From NCBI RefSeq assembly GCF_021021415.1, contig NZ_JAINWJ010000004.1:124001-188000 (forward strand): a stretch of 64,000 nt of DNA. Direction: 5' to 3'. Below, one piece after another: positions 20,046-29,460 of the stretch; the stretch's first letter is position 1; every line of letters starts with the position of its first letter. The notes beneath the pieces are model-generated. The model was not told the DNA's origin. It ran no database searches and was given only the letters and a program-made list of their open reading frames with translations. The stretch is from Martelella mediterranea (GTDB taxonomy: Bacteria > Pseudomonadota > Alphaproteobacteria > Rhizobiales > Rhizobiaceae). The translations under genes and the position numbers were made by a program.

Positions 20046-20888
20046 CTATTTCACCGCGCCGGCGGACATGCCGGCGAGGAAATAGCGCTGTGCCAGGAGG
20101 TAGATGAGCAGAAGCGGCACGGAGCCCAGCACGCTCATCGCCATCATCTGGTTCCACTCGAAGGCGTGCTGGCCCATGAGAAGCTGAATGCCGATCGGCA
20201 CGGTGCGCATATCGGTCGATTTGGTCAGCGTCAGCGCGAACAGGAATTCGTTCCAGCACAGCAGGAATGTATAGACTGCGGTAGCGACGATGCCCGGCAG
20301 CGAGATCGGCACGATCACGCGCCACAGCGCCGTCCAGCTCGAACCGCCATCGACGGCCACGGCCTCGTCCAGATCGCGCGGCAGCGTATTGAGATAGCCG
20401 GTCATCAGAAGGATGGCATAGGGCAGGGTGAAGACCAGATAGGTCAGCACAAGCGCCGCATAGGTGTTGAACAGCCCGTAGGACACGACCAGCCCGAAGA
20501 ACGGGATCAAAAGCGTGATCGGCGGCAGGGTCTGGGTGCTAATGAACAGCGTGCTCAACACGCCCTTGCCGCGGAAATTGAAGCGGCTGAAGCCATAGGC
20601 TGCCAGAAGCGCCAGAACCACGGTGAAGATCGTGACCAGCATGGCCACGAGGTAGCTGTTGAAGAAGAAGCGCAGCTTCACCGGGTCGGTCAGGATCGCG
20701 GTATAAGCCTCCAGCGTGAACGCGCGCGGCAGGATTGTCGGCGGCAATGCGAAGATCTCGCTGTTGGGCTTCAGCGAACTGCCGAGCATCCAGTAAATCG
20801 GGAAGGCGGCGAAGAACAGGCCGGCGGCAAGTCCGAGATAAAGCGCCAGTGTGATCAGTCTTTCGCGTCTGCTGTTTCGTCTGCGCAT
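20046..20888 (-). CDS. Sugar ABC permease (MalG type)
   Basis: A 280-residue inner-membrane permease with six helices and MalG-family EAA loop 'LPRDLDEAVAVDGGSSW' followed by 'IVPISLPGIVATAVYTFLLC'. It ends in the typical 'QRYFLAGMSAGAVK'. It follows the MalF-type gene by five bases and precedes the SDR gene by about 56 bases. Confidence 0.93.
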   Translation of the reverse strand: MRRRNSRRERLITLALYLGLAAGLFFAAFPIYWMLGSSLKPNSEIFALPPTILPRAFTLEAYTAILTDPVKLRFFFNSYLVAMLVTIFTVVLALLAAYGFSRFNFRGKGVLSTLFISTQTLPPITLLIPFFGLVVSYGLFNTYAALVLTYLVFTLPYAILLMTGYLNTLPRDLDEAVAVDGGSSWTALWRVIVPISLPGIVATAVYTFLLCWNEFLFALTLTKSTDMRTVPIGIQLLMGQHAFEWNQMMAMSVLGSVPLLLIYLLAQRYFLAGMSAGAVK

Positions 20889-20893
20889 CGGAC

Positions 20894-21805
20894 CTACCTC
20901 GCTTTTTGATGACGGATGTAGAACAGGGTGAGGCCGATCGAGAGCAGCAGGATGGTAACGGCGCTGGCCGCGGCCTGTGAAAGATCATATTGCGCGAAGG
21001 CCAGCTTGTAGGTGTAGGTGCTGAGCACTTCGGTCGCGTAGATCGGGCCGCCGCCGGTGGTCAGCCAGATCAGCGGGAAAACCTGCATCGTCCAGATGAA
21101 ATCCAGGAGCGAGATGCTGATAATGATCGGCATGAGCTGCGGTATGGTGATGAAGAACAGTTTCTGCGGCCCTGTCGCGCCATCGATGTCGGCGGCCTCG
21201 TAAAGGTCTTTCGGAATACCCTGAAGACCGGCGAGAAGACTGACCATGAACAGCGGATAGCCGGCCCAGATATTGGCGAAGGTCACCGCCTGAAGCGCCG
21301 TTTCCGTCGACGAGAACCACTGGATCTTGGAGCCGATGATGCCGAGATTCATCAGCACGCTGTTGACCACGCCGTTCGGCTCCAGCAGCAGCCGCCAGAT
21401 CACCGCGATAATGACCTGGGTGAACAGCCAGGGCAGAATGTAGAGCACCCGCAGCAGGCTGCGCAGCCACGGGCTGACCCGGTCGCTGTTCAGCATCAGC
21501 GCGAATGTCAGGCCGAGGATCATGTGCATGATCACGCTGACAATGGTGAAATAGAGGGTGTGCCAAAGCGCTGCCCAGTAGACGTTGTCGCTGAAAATCT
21601 CGCGATAATGCTTCAAACCCGCAAAGCGCGCGTCCGGACGCAGCACGGCGCTTTCCTGAAAGGAATAGGCAATCACCATGCACATCGGCAGCAGCATGAG
21701 CAGCGCCACGACCACGAGCGAGGGCGACAGATATAGATAGGGTGCAGCCTTCCGTTTGAGCCTGTAGCTCGCCATCGAGGTCGGGTTGATCATTGGCACG
21801 CTCAT
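20894..21805 (-). CDS. Sugar ABC permease (MalF type)
   Basis: A 303-residue permease with six helices and EAA loop 'IPKDLYEAADIDGATGPQKL' followed by 'FITIPQLMP'. It belongs to the CUT1 carbohydrate uptake family along with the MalG-type partner. It is separated from the binding-protein gene by about 88 bases containing a stable hairpin, a common arrangement that keeps the binding protein more abundant than the permeases. Confidence 0.93.
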   Translation of the reverse strand: MSVPMINPTSMASYRLKRKAAPYLYLSPSLVVVALLMLLPMCMVIAYSFQESAVLRPDARFAGLKHYREIFSDNVYWAALWHTLYFTIVSVIMHMILGLTFALMLNSDRVSPWLRSLLRVLYILPWLFTQVIIAVIWRLLLEPNGVVNSVLMNLGIIGSKIQWFSSTETALQAVTFANIWAGYPLFMVSLLAGLQGIPKDLYEAADIDGATGPQKLFFITIPQLMPIIISISLLDFIWTMQVFPLIWLTTGGGPIYATEVLSTYTYKLAFAQYDLSQAAASAVTILLLSIGLTLFYIRHQKAR

Positions 21806-21840
21806 CGATTTCCGGATTTTGAGATACGCTCGGTCTTATC

Positions 21841-21865
21841 GGGGGCGCGCGTATTCCGCGCCCCC
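21841..21865 (-). terminator. Intercistronic hairpin between binding protein and permease genes
   Basis: GGGGGCGCG (21841-21849) pairs with CGCGCCCCC (21857-21865), loop of 7. No T-run follows on the minus strand, so it looks like an mRNA-stabilising or partial-attenuation structure rather than a full terminator. Confidence 0.65.
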
Positions 21866-21893
21866 GAAGTGCTTTTGTATCAGAGCGGAGACG

Positions 21894-23141
21894 TCAAAAC
21901 TCCTTGACCCAGTCGGCCTGTGCCGCCTCGGCCGCCTGTTCCGGCGTCTGCTGGCCTTCGAGCATTTTCTGGCTCTCGATCGCGAACTGACGCATCAGGT
22001 CCACGGCGACGGGAAGCCCGGTGAACTCGTTTGCCAGATATCCTTCCTGGAAGATCTCGAACGCCTTGGCATAAACCTCGTCGGAGGTCACGAAATCGGG
22101 CTTTGCGTTGACATTGCCGGGAAACGCGTTGGCGAGCGATACGAGACGGGCATTCACATCTTCGCGCATCATGTATTCCACCAGTTTCCAGGCCTCTTCC
22201 TGATGTTCGGTGGATTCGGAAATCCCGATGCCCCAGGAGGCGTAAGGCAGGCCGCGCTTGCCTTCGTAGCCCTCGACCACAGGAATCGGCGTCACGTCGA
22301 ACTTCAGATCGGGGTTGCGCTCGCGAATCAGGTTCACATGCGCCAGCGTGTCGACCATCATGCCGATACGCCCGTTGACGAATTCCTCGACCTTTTCCTG
22401 TTCGGTCTTGGTGGCGATGCCGGGCGAGATGACGCCGGCCTCGTTCAGCGAATTGATATAGGTGAGCATGTCGATGACCGGCGGCTTGTCGAGCGCGGGC
22501 TGTCCATTGTCCAGCATGCTTTCGCCGGATGCCCAGACCCATGACATCATGTCGTTCAGAACGCTCGACGGCGATTGCAGCGAAAGCGGCAGCGCCCAGC
22601 CATACTTGTTTTCTTCGGCGTTCGTCATCTTCTTGGCGGCTTCAAGAAATTCCGGCCGGGTCGACGGCAGTTCGGTGACGCCCGCCTCCTCGGCGAAGTC
22701 GAGGTTCACGAAAATCGGATAGACGAAGGATGCCACGGGCATCATGACGGACTTGCCGTCGATCTTGATGATGTCGGCGGCCTCGCTTCGGTCGAAGCCG
22801 GTGCTGTCCATGAGCGGCGCCATATCCGCAATCGCGCCTTGCGCGGTGAGGCTGTTCACCCAGGCGCCGTCGAGACCGACGACATCGCTCATCGTGCCGC
22901 TTGCCGCGCCGATCGCGATCTGATCGCGGGTCGTTGCGTAGGGGCCGCTGATCAGCGTGACCTTGATGTCCGGATTTTCGGCCTCGAAATCGTCCATGAT
23001 GGCGCGCAGTGAGCCCGCGGGAAGCTCTGGCTCCCACCATTGCGAGAACTCGATTTCCGTCTGCGCGAGAGCGCCCGAGGCGCCAAGCAGCCATATGGCG
23101 GCCACGCCCGTCAAAAGGTTCATTTTTCCAGAGTATTTCAT
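21894..23141 (-). CDS. Sugar ABC substrate-binding protein (family 1)
   Basis: The 415-residue precursor has a Sec signal (1-27, ending 'ASGALAQ') and a family-1 binding fold: 'TEIEFSQWWEPELPAGSLRAI', 'FEAENPDIKVTLISGPYATT', 'GYEGKRGLPYASWGIGISES' and 'AWKLVEYMM'. ATG 23141 sits behind GGGAGGAGAAACT. It captures an unidentified sugar, polyol or glycoside for the MalFG-type permeases and the UgpC-like ATPase encoded upstream. Confidence 0.92.
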   Translation of the reverse strand: MKYSGKMNLLTGVAAIWLLGASGALAQTEIEFSQWWEPELPAGSLRAIMDDFEAENPDIKVTLISGPYATTRDQIAIGAASGTMSDVVGLDGAWVNSLTAQGAIADMAPLMDSTGFDRSEAADIIKIDGKSVMMPVASFVYPIFVNLDFAEEAGVTELPSTRPEFLEAAKKMTNAEENKYGWALPLSLQSPSSVLNDMMSWVWASGESMLDNGQPALDKPPVIDMLTYINSLNEAGVISPGIATKTEQEKVEEFVNGRIGMMVDTLAHVNLIRERNPDLKFDVTPIPVVEGYEGKRGLPYASWGIGISESTEHQEEAWKLVEYMMREDVNARLVSLANAFPGNVNAKPDFVTSDEVYAKAFEIFQEGYLANEFTGLPVAVDLMRQFAIESQKMLEGQQTPEQAAEAAQADWVKEF

Positions 23142-23331
23142 AGTTTCTCCTCCCTTGCTGAAATAGGCCCTCCTGGCCTCGTGAATTATGGTCGCTGGCC
23201 ACGAACGCTCCCAAATGTCCGGGCCTTGACCGTTGATTGATTGCACCTCGTTTATCTCGCTCCGACGGGGCCTCCTCCGCGCCGTCTACATGGTCGGCCG
23301 ACCCCGGCCGTCGCGGGGCCGAGCTGCAATA

Positions 23332-24480
23332 TCAGCGAATGACGACATGGCTGTCGGGATCGAAAAAATGCAGTTTCGTACAGTCGACGGCCACCTTGAT
23401 CGGATCGCCGGCCCTGACTTCGCTCGTCGGGTCGAACCGGGCCACGGCGTTGGCAAGCCCCGAAAGATCGGCAACGGCGTCCGGGTCGCCCGAATCGACC
23501 TCAATGGCATTCAGCCGCAGATGAACCATGTGTTCGGAACCGAGTTCCTCGACATTGACCACCTCCGCCGGAATGGCCTGATAGCCGCGCGCCGCTTCCA
23601 GCCTGCTGTCGTAAAGATCCTCGGGGCGGATGCCGAAAACGACCTTATTTCCGTTGTAGCGTTCCAGGGACGGCAGGCGCGAAAGCACGCTTTCGGGCAG
23701 GCGCAATTCAAAGCCCGGCGTCTTCAAAACCCCGGCGTCCAGATCCGCTTCGAAAAGGTTCATCGAAGGCGATCCGATGAAGCCGGCGACAAAGGCATTG
23801 ACCGGTTCGTCATAAAGTCGTTTCGGCACATCGACCTGCTGCAGGATTCCGCCCTTCATGACGGCGACGCGGTCGCCCATCGTCATGGCTTCGGTCTGGT
23901 CATGGGTGACATAGATGGTCGTGACCCCGAGCTGACGTTGCAGGCCGGCGATTTCGCCCCGCATCTTGACGCGCAGCTTTGCATCGAGATTGGACAGCGG
24001 CTCGTCCATCAGGAAGGCTGCCGGCTCCCGCACCATGGCGCGCCCCATCGCCACGCGCTGCCTCTGGCCGCCGGAGAGATTGGCCGGCTTGCTGTTCAGC
24101 AGATCGGTGAGCTGAAGAATATTGGCGATTTCGGCGACCCGCGCCGTGCGCTCGGCCTTGCTCTTGCGGGCAAGCCGCATCGAAAATCCGATGTTCTCGG
24201 CGACGGTCATATGCGGGTAAAGCGCGTAGGACTGGAAGACCATTGCGATATCGCGGTCTTTCGGGGCCATGTCCACCACATCGCGCCCGCCGATATAGAG
24301 ATGGCCGCTGGTAGTCTCCTCCAGCCCGGCAATCATTCTCAAAGCTGTCGACTTGCCGCAACCAGAGGGGCCGACCAGGATCAGGAATTCGCCATCCGCG
24401 ATCGTCAGATTGAGATCCTGTATCGCGCGAAAGCTGTTTCCGTAGGTCTTGCAGATGTTCTCGAGAACGACCTCTGCCAT
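23332..24480 (-). CDS. Sugar ABC ATP-binding protein (UgpC/MalK type)
   Basis: A 382-residue ATPase with Walker A 'GPSGCGKST', Q-loop 'FQSYALYPHMTV', signature 'LSGGQRQRVAMGRAM', Walker B 'FLMDEPLSNLD' and H-loop 'YVTHDQTEAM'. A C-terminal TOBE/MalK-like regulatory domain (about 240-382) includes 'FGIRPEDLYD'. It is the first transporter gene after a 160-base AT-rich gap that holds a likely operator. Confidence 0.93.
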   Translation of the reverse strand: MAEVVLENICKTYGNSFRAIQDLNLTIADGEFLILVGPSGCGKSTALRMIAGLEETTSGHLYIGGRDVVDMAPKDRDIAMVFQSYALYPHMTVAENIGFSMRLARKSKAERTARVAEIANILQLTDLLNSKPANLSGGQRQRVAMGRAMVREPAAFLMDEPLSNLDAKLRVKMRGEIAGLQRQLGVTTIYVTHDQTEAMTMGDRVAVMKGGILQQVDVPKRLYDEPVNAFVAGFIGSPSMNLFEADLDAGVLKTPGFELRLPESVLSRLPSLERYNGNKVVFGIRPEDLYDSRLEAARGYQAIPAEVVNVEELGSEHMVHLRLNAIEVDSGDPDAVADLSGLANAVARFDPTSEVRAGDPIKVAVDCTKLHFFDPDSHVVIR

Positions 24481-24594
24481 CTATATCCTCCCGACACCGC
24501 CGATGCCGCTGAAAAGCGCGGCATTGAAGCGATCTGTTCAGCGCATTGACTGCTTTCTCCTCAAAAAAACTATACGATAAAAATTACAAAATAC

Positions 24595-24620
24595 AAATTA
24601 TAAAATTACTTAATGTAAAA
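24595..24620. promoter_or_regulatory. AT-rich operator-like motif upstream of the sugar transporter genes
   Basis: The 24570-24640 gap is very AT-rich. It contains TAATGTAAAA (24611-24620), which is repeated exactly at 27319-27328 in the divergent control region of the same cluster, and a local TTAC-N5-GTAA palindrome (24606-24618). It is a candidate LacI-regulator site for the malK-SBP-permease-SDR unit. Confidence 0.45.
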
Positions 24621-24640
24621 AAATGACCGTTTCGAATTTT

Positions 24641-25561
24641 TTATAAAAGCTGAAATGCCGGAGCGCCTTTCGCTTCCAGCAGGTCGTCCACAGCCCAGCC
24701 TGTTGGAAGCGCCTCCCTTCCGCCGCGACCTGAGACCGACAACGCGGCCGCCGCCGCGGCAAACTTGACGCAGTCGCCGATGTCACGCCCCCGAACAAGC
24801 GCGACGGCATAGGCGCCGTGAAAACAATCGCCGGCCCCGGTGGTGTCGACCACGCTGACGGAATGTGATGGCAGGTGACGAGGGCGGCGATCCGCCTCCA
24901 GCAGATATGCGCCATTTGACCCATCGGTTAGCACAACGGCGCTGCGCCGATCGCTCCACAATGCGTGCAGCACGTCCCGTGGCCGTTTCTGCCCCGTATG
25001 GAGGCGGGCGAACCCGAAGGGCAGCACAAGATGATCGCAAGCCTCAAGCAGCAGGTCGGTCGTCTCCCCCTCGCTCCATTCCATATCGGCGATCACCGGC
25101 AGGCCGAGGCTGCGCGCCCGGAACACGGCTTCCGGTGAACGCGTTGCATAGCCATCGATCAGCAGCGCGCCGGCGGTTGTCAGAACTGTATCCGGCAGGT
25201 CCGGCGCGGTGCCGAGCCGGACATCGTCGTCGAAGGCGATGAACCTGTCGCCGTCCGAGCCGACGGTGATCGTGGAGCGGACCGGCCGGCAACCGGCCGC
25301 GCGCGGCGCGTCGTCCGTAAACACGCCTTCGGCCTTCAGCGCCGCCACGACCGGATCATCGGGATCCTCATCGAGCCAGCCGATGAAGCTTGCCTCTGCG
25401 CCGAGGCGGGATGCGGCGACCAGAGCGGTCGCCACATTGCCGCCGAAGGCGCTGGCGCGCCGCACCACCCGGCCTTTGCCCGCCTGCAGCGGCGCATCCA
25501 CATAATAGATGTCATCGACTGACAGGGCGCCGAAGCCGATGATCGTGGCGGGCCGGGACAT
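24641..25561 (-). CDS. PfkB-family carbohydrate kinase
   Basis: A 306-residue ribokinase-like enzyme. It shows the N-terminal 'GFGALSVDDIYYVD' and substrate-side 'SAFGGNVATALVAASRLG', with the C-terminal PfkB signature 'VVDTTGAGDCFHGAYAVAL' carrying the catalytic Asp of GAGD. It starts two bases after the aldolase stop, so kinase and aldolase are probably coupled: phosphorylation of a ketose, then cleavage. Exact substrate not readable from motifs. Confidence 0.9.
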   Translation of the reverse strand: MSRPATIIGFGALSVDDIYYVDAPLQAGKGRVVRRASAFGGNVATALVAASRLGAEASFIGWLDEDPDDPVVAALKAEGVFTDDAPRAAGCRPVRSTITVGSDGDRFIAFDDDVRLGTAPDLPDTVLTTAGALLIDGYATRSPEAVFRARSLGLPVIADMEWSEGETTDLLLEACDHLVLPFGFARLHTGQKRPRDVLHALWSDRRSAVVLTDGSNGAYLLEADRRPRHLPSHSVSVVDTTGAGDCFHGAYAVALVRGRDIGDCVKFAAAAAALSVSGRGGREALPTGWAVDDLLEAKGAPAFQLL

Positions 25562-25563
25562 TG

Positions 25564-26364
25564 TCAGCCCTGCGCCTTCTTCAGGGCGTCCTCGGCGGCA
25601 AGCCCGTCGTGAATGACGCCGCGGAAGGCGCGCGCCGCGATGACGGGATTTCCGTGACCCCAGAGGTTCCGGCCGACGACGGCGCCGCGGGCACCGGCCT
25701 GGATTGCCTCTGCCGTCTGCTCCAGCGCGCCGAGCAGGGTATCTGTCTTGGGGCCGCCTGCAATCACGACCGGGACCGGGCTCGTGCGGACGATTTCCTT
25801 GTAGCCGTCGAAATCGCCGGTGTAGCCGATCTTGATCACGTCGACGCCGGTTTCGATGCCGATGCGCGCCGCATAGGCGATCTCTTCCGGAGTGAAAACG
25901 ATCTTTGCGCCGTCGGTGAAGTCGCGCGGATAGATATGGGCGACGATCGGCATGCCGAAACGGGCTGCGGCGTTGACGGAGTCGGTCAGCCAGCGGATGT
26001 AGTGCCCTTCCGTGCTGCCGCGCACCGGAATGGCCACGGCAAGCGCATCAGCGCCCGCCCGCACGGCATCTTCCGGCGTCGCGATCAACTGGCTGATCCG
26101 GTCGTCCGGCGTGAAGCATCCCGCCTGGATGACCAGCGATGCCTGACCGGCATAGCGCGCCCACAACAGCCGCGCCGCGCCCGGTTGAATGCTGACATAG
26201 TCGGGCTTGCCCTGCATGACGCGTTCAAGCGCGCCGGGCAGATCGGCAAGGCCGCCCTTGCGGACATCGCCGTAACCGACGAAATGGTCCACGGCACCGC
26301 CGAAAAGGTTTCCCGAAGGGTGTGAAAACAGGCGCGCCAGACGCACCGTTGTACCCAGGGTCAT
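25564..26364 (-). CDS. Class I aldolase of the DeoC/LacD/DhnA type
   Basis: A 266-residue TIM-barrel Schiff-base aldolase. Family-typical blocks are 'GADALAVAIPVRGSTEG', 'GMPIVAHIYPRDF', the putative Schiff-base Lys in 'TGVDVIKIGYTGDF' and the phosphate-binding 'VPVVIAGGPKT' plus 'GARGAVVGRNLWG'. It probably cleaves a ketose phosphate made by the adjacent kinase into DHAP and an aldehyde (inference). ATG 26364 follows GGAGGAAACTGCA. Confidence 0.85.
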   Translation of the reverse strand: MTLGTTVRLARLFSHPSGNLFGGAVDHFVGYGDVRKGGLADLPGALERVMQGKPDYVSIQPGAARLLWARYAGQASLVIQAGCFTPDDRISQLIATPEDAVRAGADALAVAIPVRGSTEGHYIRWLTDSVNAAARFGMPIVAHIYPRDFTDGAKIVFTPEEIAYAARIGIETGVDVIKIGYTGDFDGYKEIVRTSPVPVVIAGGPKTDTLLGALEQTAEAIQAGARGAVVGRNLWGHGNPVIAARAFRGVIHDGLAAEDALKKAQG

Positions 26365-26408
26365 TGCAGTTTCCTCCTGTGATTGTTGAGATTGTCGCCG
26401 GATGCGGC

Positions 26409-27224
26409 TCAGCCTTGCGCCAGAGCGCTGATCGTATCGAAATTGCGCCGAACGGCGGCCGCGGGGTCTATCCCGGCCTCGTCGGATTCTTCCTCGACCA
26501 CGATCCAGCCATTGAAGCGCGGCGCCCGCTCGACGGTCGCGAGTACAGTGGCGAGGTCGCAGATGCCTTCGCCCAGCATCGCCCAGTCGCCGCCAGCATC
26601 GACATCCTTGAGATGGACGTAGCGTATGCGATCGCCGAAGTCGCGGAGGGTCATGTCAATATTCTGTCCCGCCCTGAGGATATGGCCGGTGTCTGGAACC
26701 CAGCCGATCTCCTTGTCGAGAAGGCTGAAGATCAGATCGTAATCGGCCTTGTCGAACAGCAGCGTATTCTTGTGCGAAGACGGATGCAGGGCCAGCGGAA
26801 CGCCGGCCGCGCGCGCAATCTCGGCGGAGCGACTGTAGATGTCGGCAGCAAGCGCGATCTTGTCGGCGCGCGCGCCGTCGGACATGGCGGTCGCCGACCC
26901 CATGGATAACACGGCCCCTGGGAAGTGCGCTGCGAAGTCGGACCATCGTCTGCAGGCGGCGTAATCGGCCTCGGCCCAATCGGCTTCGGAAAATCCGCCC
27001 TCAGAGCCATAGGCGAAGGCGGCAAGGGTCAGACCGGCCTCATCGAGGCGGCGGGCGAAAGCCTTGGGCTGATCGGCGTAGCGGCCGATCATGGTGTCGG
27101 TAATCTCGATGCCGGCATATCCGGCCGTTGCGATGGCCTCCACCAGATCGTCCGGCCCGCCGGCCCAGCCATCGCCGAGCATTTCCCAAGTGAATGTCTG
27201 ACACGCGATGCGGCGTTCTGCCAT
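26409..27224 (-). CDS. Sugar phosphate isomerase/epimerase (AP-endonuclease-2 fold)
   Basis: A 271-residue TIM-barrel protein of the xylose-isomerase-like family. Predicted metal ligands are in 'ALHPSSHKN' (Glu usually, His-rich here), 'GWVPDTGHI', 'RYVHLKDVD' and 'GWIVVEEESDEAG'. Family members epimerise or isomerise ketoses or hydroxypyruvate. It is the first gene of the minus-strand catabolic unit (isomerase-aldolase-kinase), reading away from the Gfo/Idh gene. A good ribosome site (GGGGAGGATCACC) precedes the ATG. Confidence 0.85.
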   Translation of the reverse strand: MAERRIACQTFTWEMLGDGWAGGPDDLVEAIATAGYAGIEITDTMIGRYADQPKAFARRLDEAGLTLAAFAYGSEGGFSEADWAEADYAACRRWSDFAAHFPGAVLSMGSATAMSDGARADKIALAADIYSRSAEIARAAGVPLALHPSSHKNTLLFDKADYDLIFSLLDKEIGWVPDTGHILRAGQNIDMTLRDFGDRIRYVHLKDVDAGGDWAMLGEGICDLATVLATVERAPRFNGWIVVEEESDEAGIDPAAAVRRNFDTISALAQG

Positions 27225-27374
27225 GGTGATCCTCCCCTTCTTCTGCCCACCCGCCTGTGGCGGAGGGCCGCGACCCAGGCGCGCCCTCCCGGCGCGTCAG
27301 CCCGATAACTTTATTGCATAATGTAAAATTTATTTTTACAATACGTCAAATAAAAAATCTCGGGAGTGACCAGC
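27225..27374. promoter_or_regulatory. Divergent promoter region with a palindromic LacI-type operator
   Basis: A near-symmetric site, TGTAAAA-N5-TTTTACA (27322-27340), is set in an AT-rich block between the isomerase and Gfo/Idh genes. Its left half, TAATGTAAAA, recurs upstream of malK, and a related half (ATGTGAAATTT on the minus strand) lies upstream of lacI near 30556-30566. It is a candidate shared operator for the cluster's LacI regulator. Confidence 0.6.
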
Positions 27375-28523
27375 ATGCTAAAGGACGTCAAGCCTCAGAT
27401 CCGGATCGGGGTCGTGGGGTGCGGAAACATTTCAAAGGCTTATCTGCACAATGCCGCAATGTTTCCGGCAATCAGGCCGGTGGCCTGCGCCGATCTCAAT
27501 TCCAGCGTCGCAAAGGCGCGAGCGGACGCATTCGGGATCAGGGCCGTGGACTATGACGAGATGCTGGCGTCTTCTGAAATCGATCTGATCCTCAACCTGA
27601 CAGTGCCGACCGCGCATTTCGATGTCTCGATGCAGGCGCTTCAGGCCGGCAAGCACGTGTTCACCGAAAAACCTCTCAGCGCCACTTTTGCGGAGGGACG
27701 CAGACTGGTTGACGAGGCCAGGGCACGGGACCTGTTGATCGGATCGGCGCCGGACACGTTTCTCGGTGCGGCCGGCCGCTATGCGCGTCAGCAGATCGAG
27801 ACGGGCGTGATCGGCCGGGTGGTTAGCGGCACGGCCTTCATGATGGGCCGCGGCATGGAGCACTGGCACCCCGATCCAACCTTCTATTATCAGCCCGGCG
27901 GCGGGCCGGTCCTGGATATGGGGCCATATTACCTGACCATGCTGGTCAACCTGCTCGGGCCGGTACGGCGCGTTCAGGCGACGGCGACCAGCGCTTACAC
28001 GGAGCGTTTTGTCAGCGCAGAGGGGCCGCTGAAGGGCAAATCCATTCCGGTCAACACGCCCACAACGGTCGCCGCTCTGCTGGAGTTCGACAAGGGCGCG
28101 CAGATCACATTTGTCGCCTCATGGGATGTCTTCCGCCATTCCGGCCGCCAGATCGAACTGCATGGCACCGAAGGCTCGCTCGGCCTGCCCGATCCCGACA
28201 ATTTCAGCGGCGTGGTCAGCCTCTCCAGGCTTGGCGCGCCGTGGCAGGATGTGGATACCGCGACCATGTCCTTCGGGGCGCTGAACTGGCCGCTCGATGC
28301 GCCGGACCGCGGCAATTATCGGATGCTGGGGCTTGCGGACATGGCGCAGGCTCTCGTCGAAGGCAGGAATCCCCGTGCATCCGGCGCGTTGGCGCTGCAT
28401 GTTCTCGATGTGATGCAGGCGATCCTGTGCGCGGGCGAGACCGGCGAGGCCGTGGCCGTTGATCCGGTCGATTGCCAGCCCGCTATTCTGGATGAGGCTG
28501 AAGCCGAGGGGCTTTTGGCATGA
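27375..28523 (+). CDS. Gfo/Idh/MocA-family dehydrogenase
   Basis: A 382-residue NAD(P)-dependent oxidoreductase with N-terminal Rossmann motif 'IGVVGCGNIS' (12-21), the catalytic-domain hallmark 'HVFTEKPLS' (EKP) and 'GGGPVLDMGPYYLTMLVNLLG' (quoted in part), which carries the usual D-x3-H/Y region. Members oxidise sugars, inositols or their lactones. ATG 27375 (GGGAG eight bases upstream) is preferred to a GTG at 27366. It overlaps the esterase gene downstream by four bases. Confidence 0.9.
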   Translation: MLKDVKPQIRIGVVGCGNISKAYLHNAAMFPAIRPVACADLNSSVAKARADAFGIRAVDYDEMLASSEIDLILNLTVPTAHFDVSMQALQAGKHVFTEKPLSATFAEGRRLVDEARARDLLIGSAPDTFLGAAGRYARQQIETGVIGRVVSGTAFMMGRGMEHWHPDPTFYYQPGGGPVLDMGPYYLTMLVNLLGPVRRVQATATSAYTERFVSAEGPLKGKSIPVNTPTTVAALLEFDKGAQITFVASWDVFRHSGRQIELHGTEGSLGLPDPDNFSGVVSLSRLGAPWQDVDTATMSFGALNWPLDAPDRGNYRMLGLADMAQALVEGRNPRASGALALHVLDVMQAILCAGETGEAVAVDPVDCQPAILDEAEAEGLLA

Positions 28524-29443
28524 CCGAACTTGATGCTTCCGCGGCATATGCACTTGAAAGGATGGCGTCCGCGAACGCGCCCTCGATCGCGGAGCTGACG
28601 CCCCAGGCGGCCCGCCTTCAGTTCGATGCGGGATATGCCGCAAGCCAGTTGAGGCACGAGGATGTGGCGCAAACCGCGGAAGACGACTGGGACGGGCTGC
28701 GTGTCAGGATCTGGCGCGGGCACGGGGCCGAGCCCAATGGCCGCGGGCTGCTTTACCTGCATGGCGGCGGCTGGGTGATCGGCGGCATCGGCTCGCATGA
28801 GGAGATATGCCGGCGGCTCGCCAACCGCGCACGCGCCGTCGTCGTTTCGCCAGACTATCGACTTGCGCCCGAAACGCCTTTTCCCGGCGCGATCGAGGAT
28901 TGCGTCGCAGCTCTCTCTCATCTTGCCCGGAACGCTGCCGCGCTCGATATCGACCCGGCGCGGATCGCTGTCGGCGGCGACAGCGCCGGCGGCAACCTTG
29001 CCGCCGTGCTGGCCCTTCTGGCGCGCGATGGAAAGGCCCCGGATATCGCCGCGCAACTGCTGATCTATCCGAATACCGATCAGACCCAGGATAGCGAGAG
29101 CTTTCGCTGTTTTGGCGAAGGCTACGGCCTGACCGCGCGGGAAATGGGCTGGTTTCGCGACCACTATCTGCCAAGGGAAGCTGACCGGACGGATTGGCGC
29201 GCAGCACCACTGAAGGCTCCCTCACTTCAAGGTGTTGCGCCGGCGGCGGTCATTCTCGCCGGGCATGATGTGCTTTATGCGGAGGGCGCTGCCTATGCAG
29301 CGCGGCTGACGGATGAGGGCAGGGCGGTTGTGCGCTGCTGGCCCGGGCAGATCCACGGCTTCCTGTCGATGTCGGCCCTGATCCCCGAGGCGGCCGAAGC
29401 CGCCCATTGGCTGTGCGATGCCTGGCTGGACATCGCGCCCTGA
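28520..29443 (+). CDS. Alpha/beta-hydrolase, HSL-type esterase
   Basis: A 307-residue hydrolase with oxyanion-hole 'LHGGGW', nucleophile elbow 'GDSAGGN', an acidic residue in 'GHDVLYAEG' and catalytic His in 'GQIHGFLSM'; these are the hormone-sensitive-lipase family hallmarks. No signal peptide, so cytoplasmic. Coupled by ATGA overlap to the Gfo/Idh gene, it may de-acylate an imported sugar ester or open a lactone made by its partner (inference). Confidence 0.88.
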   Translation: MTELDASAAYALERMASANAPSIAELTPQAARLQFDAGYAASQLRHEDVAQTAEDDWDGLRVRIWRGHGAEPNGRGLLYLHGGGWVIGGIGSHEEICRRLANRARAVVVSPDYRLAPETPFPGAIEDCVAALSHLARNAAALDIDPARIAVGGDSAGGNLAAVLALLARDGKAPDIAAQLLIYPNTDQTQDSESFRCFGEGYGLTAREMGWFRDHYLPREADRTDWRAAPLKAPSLQGVAPAAVILAGHDVLYAEGAAYAARLTDEGRAVVRCWPGQIHGFLSMSALIPEAAEAAHWLCDAWLDIAP

Positions 29444-29460
29444 TCCACCGCGTCCTGGCT